64,000 bases of DNA from the NCBI GenBank assembly GCA_963971305.1, contig OZ020313.1:52524203-52588202 (forward strand), in the 5' to 3' direction. The notes under the pieces are model-generated. The model worked only from the letters and a program-made list of their open reading frames with translations, ran no database searches and had not been told where the DNA came from. Positions within the stretch are counted from its first letter, which is position 1. The number at the start of each line of letters is the position of its first letter. This document shows positions 10,749 to 19,700 of the stretch, piece by piece. The position numbers and the translations under genes are program-made. The stretch is from Arcuatula senhousia (taxonomy: Eukaryota > Mollusca > Bivalvia > Mytilida > Mytilidae).

Positions 10749-13700
10749 GTATGTTGAAAATAGCACAAAGATTTAAAATGCTTTAGCAAAGAACATTAAC
10801 ATTAATGTAATCATTAAGACTACATTCACATTTTGTATCAATATATTCGTTTCACTTGATTATTTTGTAATGTAATATTGTATTGTCAATTTAAGTTTAA
10901 CAGATAATTTTACATGCATGTTACTTATTATGCCTTAAGCTACCTAAACAGAATTTCTTTATTACTGATATGCTAAATAAGACTTACTTTTGACCCTTAA
11001 ATAAAGGAATACTCTGGAAGTTAGGATTTGGGTTTTATAGAATTGATTCCTAGTTACGATAACGTATCCCTCCCTATGATTCTCTCCGTGAGGGTTATGA
11101 TTCCCACCCATTACTTTCAACGAAGCACAGCAAAACCAGTTGGTAGTGCTTGAGTATGCATTTTTAAAGACGATATTTGATCCGACCCTCTATTAATTAC
11201 TTAATATATGTCATTTTGCATCATTAATATGAGAAAGACATTGCCTTAAAAGCTCGCGTAGATAATTCCATTGAAAATTTCGAATAATGCCTGGGACGAG
11301 ATAATTTGGGACGATGTGTTACTATTTCCCGCAATTTTTCAGCACGCGCAGACATTTTCGAAAACTTCCGAAAATCGAATGTCCGGACAACCGGAAACAG
11401 AATGATTTTTCTTCCATAGTATTTTGAGTCTCGTGCAATTTGGCATACTTTCTACATTAGAGAGCTCGCTACGCTCGCATATCAATCACCCTAAGGCATA
11501 ATGACTTTTTAATGCATACATGTGATTCTCCCGCTTGGAGATGAAATCTCACGACTTTTTTATCCATCTCCCTTTCTCCCGACTTTTTGTGTAATCTCCA
11601 GCTTTTTCGAGACATGACAAAATTTTAGTTTTAAAGACATCTTAATTGTTCAATCATAAAACATTTCTGGTGTTTTAGGGGTTTGTCGATTAGGCAGACG
11701 TTAATTTAACAGGTAAAGGTGTTAATTAAAGGTTTATTGCCATAATTAACCTGATGATTGTATAAACAGTTTGAGATTAATCAGTGAAGCCATGTATAAT
11801 TGGCACACGCTAGTGCCTCCATTTGACATTGAAATGCAATTTTAATGAGCAATGAAAATCTCCGGCTTTTTAGTCCAATCTCCCTCCAACAAAATCTAAA
11901 TCTCCAGCTTTGCCATCATGGATTTTCACATGTATGTTAATGTATAATTACTTAGTAATTAATGTTATTAAATTTCTGATCCTGAACTTCATAAAGTTTA
12001 AGGTCAGTGTAAATGTAACATGAGGCAGGTAAACCCTGTTATGCTCCTGAAGTTTTGGTTCAAAAATAAAAACAAACTAGCTTTTCTTGGGGGTTATGTG
12101 AGCGTTTAATGACGTCCAAAATTTTAAAAGATAAAAATATTTAAAAGACGCCAAAAGTTCGTGAAAACAAGCGCGTGCTAAACCGGACATTGAAGGAAAA
12201 TTCCACTCATAGTACAACTAAAAAGGAGCGTATAAATAATCATACCCTTATCTAAATTTTTAGGATATATCTGAAAATTTATCAATACATTGGATTGAAC
12301 TTATCCTCAAATACATAAGTTCGGTATAAAAATAAACCAACATATTAATTTAAGTTTGTATTAAAAGAAAATTGTTTTTCTCCTTTGAGGTTAATGGGCG
12401 GGAATTGTAACCCTCACTTAGAGAATCATAGGGAGGGTTCAGGGATTGGGAAGGAATCTTTAAGAAGGGGCCATTTCCCAGTTTTTTCATGAAATCTGAA
12501 AATCTGAAGGGGCCATTTCTTAACATTCGTTGTAAAATCTGGAAATAAGAAGGGGCCATTTCAGATCCTAATGGGCCAATGGCCCTAAAATCAAGACCTT
12601 TCTAATCCCTGAGGGTTACGTTATTGTAACTAGATTGAATCCATGAATGAATATGAAAATTTATACTTTTCAATTTTATCATTTTAATTCCGCTAATTTT
12701 AACATGTTTAAACCTTATATTCAATTGTGACATCACCATTTCTACTTTAAAGAGCTACAAACCAGGATAATGAGATACTAGTAAACGTGTAAAAGATTGT
12801 GTTACAAAAATTTCTAAAATTTTGAGGACTGAACAAATTTTTACAGGTAGCAAGTGACCTGTTGGTATTGTGCTAAGGCCTAAAATATATATATTGTTCT
12901 GTTTTCTGCTACGTGACCAACCCCTAAACATTTTATTGGCATTTTGGTACAAGAATTGTTAAAGTCTGGATGTTTCCCTATTCATGGGTTAATAGTTGAC
13001 AGAGCCATGGGTGTGCTAAAGCAAGCCGGAACTGCTTTCTCTCCCAGAGCACCTGAGTTCACTATCGTTACGAATTGAGTTTGTGTTGTGGATTGCTACT
13101 GTTGTATTTGTGTTTCTTTTGTTTTATGTAATCTGTTTTTTTTCTCCTGTTCTCGTTGGTGTTTACTGGTTTTGTTTCTGCCCTTTCAGACTAACGACAT
13201 TCAGATACCCCATTGGTACCTCTGCTTCTTTCTTTTGTACATTCACCATTTTCTCCGATGCAGTTACAAAGCTGGTTAAAATTTGTAATTGAATGAAATT
13301 ATCAAAATTTGATTCATGAATCTGTTAAAAATATTATTTTTTTTTTTTTGTACCCATAAAAATTGACCAATAAGTCTAACTTTTCAATAGTCTTCCATTT
13401 TTTCATGGAATAAACAAAAAACATCTGACTTTCATTGCTCCCAATTTTGTTGATGTCACTTTTCCTTCTTGTGACCTATGACATAAGTACATGTACATTC
13501 CAATATCTGGAATGGATCAAATGTCAACCTGTGTACAGCCTTTTTTGAAAAACTCATCCAGAATTCTGATTTTGATTCTTTTATTTTCATATTTGCAAGA
13601 GTAGTTTCCCTTTTTTGGTCGGCAACTTGATGTGAACAACTTGAGCTAAGGAAAACACAAAATGTTCCCTATCTGTTTTTAGCTCACCTGGACCAAAGGT

Positions 13701-16700
13701 CCATGTGAGCTATTGCCATCACTTGGCGTCAGTCAGTCGTCCGTCGTCGTTAACATTTTTCAAACGTTAACTCCTCTAACACCATAAGTCCAATGGCTTT
13801 TAAATTTGGCACAGTTGTTAATTAGCATAGGTAGTATAAAACTAGCGTGGGGATTTTTGATTCGTTGAAAAACATGGCCGCCATGGCTAAAAATAGAACA
13901 TAGGGGTCAAATTACAGTTTTTTGCAAATAACTCAAAACGGTAACAGATATCAAAATTCTGGCATAGGGTAAAAGTGATCAGCACCTCAAGATCTACCTG
14001 CCCTGAAATTTTCAAGAGGATCCAACAACCGATGTAGGAGTTATTGCCCTTTTTCTGAATTTTTTCAAAATTTTTCACTTATTTAGCCCTATATCTTGAA
14101 AACTATACAAGATATTTTAAAAATTCAAATTGCATATGATTAAGCACATCAAGATCTACATTTCATGTAATTAGGTCAAAGCTGTAGAACCATTTCTTTT
14201 AGGAGTTATGGCCCTTAAAGCGTCAAAATTTACCATTTTTCATTACTTTTACCCTGAATTTCAAAGATTAACTTGTCTGACACCATACATCCAACTTCAA
14301 CCAAACTTGGCACAGTTGTTTAATAGCATTAATGCTACAATTCTATTGTTCGGATTTTTGATTTGTCAAAAAATATGGTCTCCATGGCTTAAAATAGAAC
14401 ATAGGGGTCAAATTACAGCTTTTTGCAAATAACTCAAAAACGGTAACAGATATCAAAATTTTGATGGAGACAAAAGTAATTAGCATCTCAAGATCTACCT
14501 GCTCTGAAATTTTCAAGAAGATCAAACAAACGACATAGGAGTTATTGCCCTTTTTCTGGATTTTTTTCAAAATTTTTCACTTATTTAGCCTATATCTTGA
14601 AAACTATACAAGATATTTCAAAAATTCAAATTGCATATGATTAAGCACATCAAGATCTACAATTCATGTAATAAGGTCAAAGCTGTAGAACTATTTCTTT
14701 TAGGAGTTATGGCCCTTAAAGCGCCAATATTTACAATTGTTCATTACTTTTCCCCTGACTTGTCTGAAATGGTAAGACCAACTGCATCTTAACATGGCAC
14801 ACTGTTTGATAGCTTATATGCTACAACTCTATCGTTCAGATTTTTGATACGTAAAAAAACATGGCCACCATGGCTAAAAATAGAACATAGGGGCAAATTT
14901 CATTTTTTTGCTAATAACTCAAAACTGGTTTCAGATATCAAAATTGTGCAAGAATCAAAAGTCGCAGTGATCTACCTGTCCTGAAATTTTGGATAAGATC
15001 TGACTGCTGATGTGGGAGTTATTGTTCTTTTTCCTAATTTTTGCCAAATTTGCACTTGTTAAGCCCAATATTTTGAAAACTAACCAAGATATTTCAATAA
15101 GCACAATAATATCTACAAATATATGTATCTGTGTAGTTCAGGTGAGCGATTCAGGCTCTTGGGAGCCTCTTGTTTGTGTAATTTCCCTTCATTGATTCAA
15201 ATGAACTGGCTTGGAGTGAAGTCCTTTAAATAATTTCCGACTTACCTACCCTATTTTTGTATGCATGGTAGCAGGAAACAAACAAATATTTTGTTTAGGC
15301 ATAATTCCAGTGACTGCCTTTATATTGATAGTTACTCCCTCACTTTTCACAACATAAAACACATCTATGAAGCGCTGAATATGGCATAGTAAATAAATGT
15401 CATCCCACTGCTAGAACTGATGAAACCATCAAAAACCAATTATCTTTAAAATGTTACATCTGTACCCTCATTACATCAAAGATACTTTGAACTGATTCAA
15501 AACACCTTTGGCACTGAATTGTTTAATGATCTAACATGAATGTAATAGCCAGTAAAAGCCTTGTACCCAGGTGCTCCGAGAAAAGAAGCAAAGAATTTGT
15601 ACAATAAGCCCTGGAAAATGTACTAAGAATGATGATGGATCTTGAAATTAGTTTGAATTCCAGACCTGCATCCTAACAGGTTTTACTTTGCACATCTATC
15701 AACAATTTTTTGTAAGCACCAAAAATGGAAGGGGGTACAGATCTGAAGTTTTACCAAGTAAAATACATGTACATGTAAAATAAATATTATCATTTTAGGA
15801 TTTGAATGTAAATCCTTGGAATATTTTTTGGAACTTAAGTTTTATGCTGACAGGACCCTATATCTATACTGAAGAATCTGTGATCACCTGGATATGAAGT
15901 ATGCTTTATCATAATATTAAGGAAACCTAGAACAAGAATTGTTTGAAATAATTTGAAATAACATGAAAAAAAAAAACTATTTCTTCACCTTTATTCAAGG
16001 GTCATCTGACAACTTCAGTCCAATGGAGACTGTAAATATTTTTATGCTGTAGTTAAAAGGTTATTCAGATTTTCTTTTTCTCTTATATTTTTGGAAACAC
16101 TAGTCTGACCTCCTGGTCTATTTTTAGCAACAGCGACCATGTGTTTGACGAATCAAAATTTAAACACAACTTTTGTGCAGGATACCCTAAGGATCAATCA
16201 TACAAAGTTTCATTGAATTCTGTATAGTAATTTCAGAGGAGAAGATTTTTGAAAAATCGTTAATGATAATGGACAACAGACAACAAGGGACACCAAGTGA
16301 TGGCAATAGCTCATTTGTACCTTCAGCATCTAAAGCTCTACAAAAGTCTCAACTGGGTCTAAGTTGTCAGATGACTCCTTATAGGGATTATGGCCAAAAA
16401 GTCAAAAATGGTGTTTTTTCATGTTTTTTGCCTATAGAAAGAAAACTATTGCAGATAGAGAATGCTGTTGCTTGCTTAAACCTTGAGCTCATTGAGCTCT
16501 TCAAAAGTCTCTTTTGGGTCAAAGTTGTCAGATGACTTCTTATAGGGGGTTATGGCCAAAAGGTCAAAAATGGTGTTTTTTCATGTTTTTAGCCTTTAGA
16601 ATGAAAACTATTGCAGATAGAGAAATGCTGTTGCTTGCTTAAACCTTCAGCTCAGTGAGCTTTTCAAAAGTCTCCATTGGGTCCTAGTTGTCAGAAGACC

Positions 16701-19700
16701 CCTTATTGGGGTTATGGCCCTTTGAAGGTAAAAATTGCCATTTTTTCATTAAAAAACCCCCAAACTATTGCTTGCTAAAACATTCAGCTCATTGTACAAA
16801 AGTCTTCACTGGGTCAAAGTTGTCAGATGACCCCTTATAGAGCTTAAAGCCCTTTAAATGTCAAAAATATTTTTTTCATGTTTTTTTTCCCTATAGAATG
16901 AAAATTATTGCAGATAAAAAAAAAGCTGTTACTTGCTTAAACCTTCAGCTTAATGAGCTTTAAGAAAGTCTTCTTTGGGTCGAAGTTGTTAGATGACCCC
17001 TTATAGGGATTATGGCCCTTTAAAGGTCAAAAATAGTGTTTTTTCATGTTTTTGCATCATAGACTGAAAACTATTGCAAATAGAGAAAAGCTGTTGCTTA
17101 CTTAAACCTTCAGCTCATTAACCTCTACAAAGCGTCCTTGGGTTGAAGTTGTCAGATGACCCATTGTACAAGTAATAGCTAATAGAAATGACCCAAATAG
17201 CTAAGCTTAAAGACCGGGTGAGCGATTCAGGCTCACAGGAGCCTCTTACTTTTTATTGGTCTGATTTCAATTTTTTTAGCAGGTTGTGATTTCAATTTTT
17301 TTAGCAGGTTAAGTCTCGTCAATTGGTGGATACAAAATGGGGGATAAATTTTTGCAACTCCCCTATTTCTGTTTAAGGTTGGGGACCAAAATCAAAACTT
17401 TTTTTATTATTGACCTATTTAATTTTTTTGGGCTAATTATAATTCTTGTCAAATGGTAAATTTACAAAACATAATATTGTGACACCCTGCTTCCCCTTAT
17501 TGCAGTTAGGGGCCGAAAGGGTGGAAAATGAAAGGAAGCAGATATCCTTAGTTAGGGGTCAAAAGGGATAATATTATTGTTAAACTGGAATTTATTTTTG
17601 GTCTGCTCTTGAATAAAATAATTCCTTGTGAAATATAGGAGGAAGGTCCACCAAAGGCTGTGTGTGTCAAAAACTTTGTCAGTCCACCATTGGTTGCATG
17701 TGTCCAGAGCAATTGACTATCCTCATTGGGCCTAAAATGACAGGGTTTGACATTTGCAGTAGTATCACGCTGTGCTTGGTGAAGCTTTTTATTGACTTTT
17801 TCAAATCGAAATCTTTTAAAGGTCTTTGTCAGTACATGTACCTGTAGTGTTAGTCAGTAATAACTTGGATGAATATTTTTCTATTTCAGATATTACTGTG
17901 ACTATTGTGATACATACCTGACGCATGACTCGGTAAGTTTACGCATGACTCGGTAAGTTTATGCATGACTCGGTAAGTTTTATGTAGGTTTTGCTTGCTG
18001 ATAACCTAAATTGGAATAGATTGATAATTATTTACAATTTATATCGATGTAAAGAAGGTAATGAGATGTTGATTAAGTGTATGTGACACAACCTACATGT
18101 ACATATATAAATTGAAATTCAAAAAGGAACAATGAAAAAACTGCTTGCAGCATTCAAACCAAGTGGAATAAGGAGTCAAAAGACCCCAATAATTCTTTCG
18201 GGAGTTAAGATCATTGTTGGTTTTCCGAGAATATGTGTCAGTACTTTTGTAATCAAACATTGATAAAGTTGCATTGTCCTAGAGATTCACCATATTAACA
18301 CTGCTAGTGTAGACGATAAAGAGATGTGGAATAAGTGTATGCGACACAACCAACATAAAGAAAAGGCAATTTTAAAAATCACAATGGAAAACTACTTGTA
18401 ATGTTGTGTTACTTTGGAAACATTTTAATGTGACATTGAAAATGTGGTGGTCTTTGAACTGTTTTATTTCTGATGTCCATGTAAACAATAGAAAATAAAA
18501 AGATGTGGAATAAGCATACGCGACACAGCCTACAATCAAGCTGCAATTCAGAAAAACCACAATGCATGGCCAACCGCCAGCAGCCTTCAACGAGGCCAGT
18601 AGGCACTGCTCGCGGTTCTGCAATTGGCCCATGGTCTATATAAAATGCATATACATGTAGTTCAAATCCAGCCCTGAAATAGTCACAGATGGACCCCCTT
18701 CTCAAACGGGACAGAAAACATCAAAAAGACATGTACAAGCAAAAGCTTTATCAAAGATTCCTGGCTTAGGACAGGCACATGTAATATGTGGCAGGAATAA
18801 ACTAGTTATCTGATTTGAGGATAATTGAGATGAGGTCATGTGAAAGCATCTCACACTGGTCATCTCAGCTCGAAAAAACACCAATTTACGTAAGAATATG
18901 CCATATGTACTTACTTGTTTGTATATATGATGATTTTTGTTTTATTATGTTTTAGCCATCTGTAAGAAAGACACATTGTGCAGGAAGAAAACACAAAGAA
19001 AATGTGCGAATGTTTTACCAGAAATGGCTTGAGGAGCAAGTCCAGAAACTAGTAGATGACACAAGTAATTTGTTTTTTAAAAGATTTAAAATATTTTTTT
19101 TTCTAAAGCATGTTATCAATTAGTTTAAGATTGATTAATAAATTAATAAACTTATTTGTTATGGTCCGCCTTTGACAGACAAGTTTTTCTTTCTATTCAC
19201 TTGTTTGTCTATCTGCTTATTCCACCTCAGGTTTGTCTTTGCACTTAACCTTGAGTCAGATCTTCTTAAAATGTTATACACTTATATCATGTACAGTCAA
19301 ACCTGCCTAAGTGGTCACTTCTTAGGCTCTGTTAGGCAATCACCTGCTGAAGAGAGCCACATTTGTTTTTGTCTCCCTCTATAATTATTCAACATAAATA
19401 AACCTAGATAAAGCAGCCATCTGTCATAAATGGCCACATTTTCGTCTTCCCTAGATGACCTTTTTAAAACAGGTTTGACTGTAGATATCACAACAAGGAC
19501 AACACATGACAAGGTATGGGTTAAACAGAAACAATTGCTTGTTTTGAAATTCCCTTAAGCTGCAGCATTTTTTTCCAACTCTAAATTCATTTGTTTTATT
19601 TTTAGCAGCATTTACAGAGAAGGTGGCCTCCAAACTTTTATAAAATCTGTTGTTTTATTTTTAGCTGCAGCATTTAAATCTGGGAAGATTGCCTCCAACC

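Noticed and set aside
16263..16535. 90-codon ORF in U1-C intron 1
   Set aside because: It spans the junction and tandem units of a non-autonomous element; the same sequence is stop-ridden in neighbouring units.
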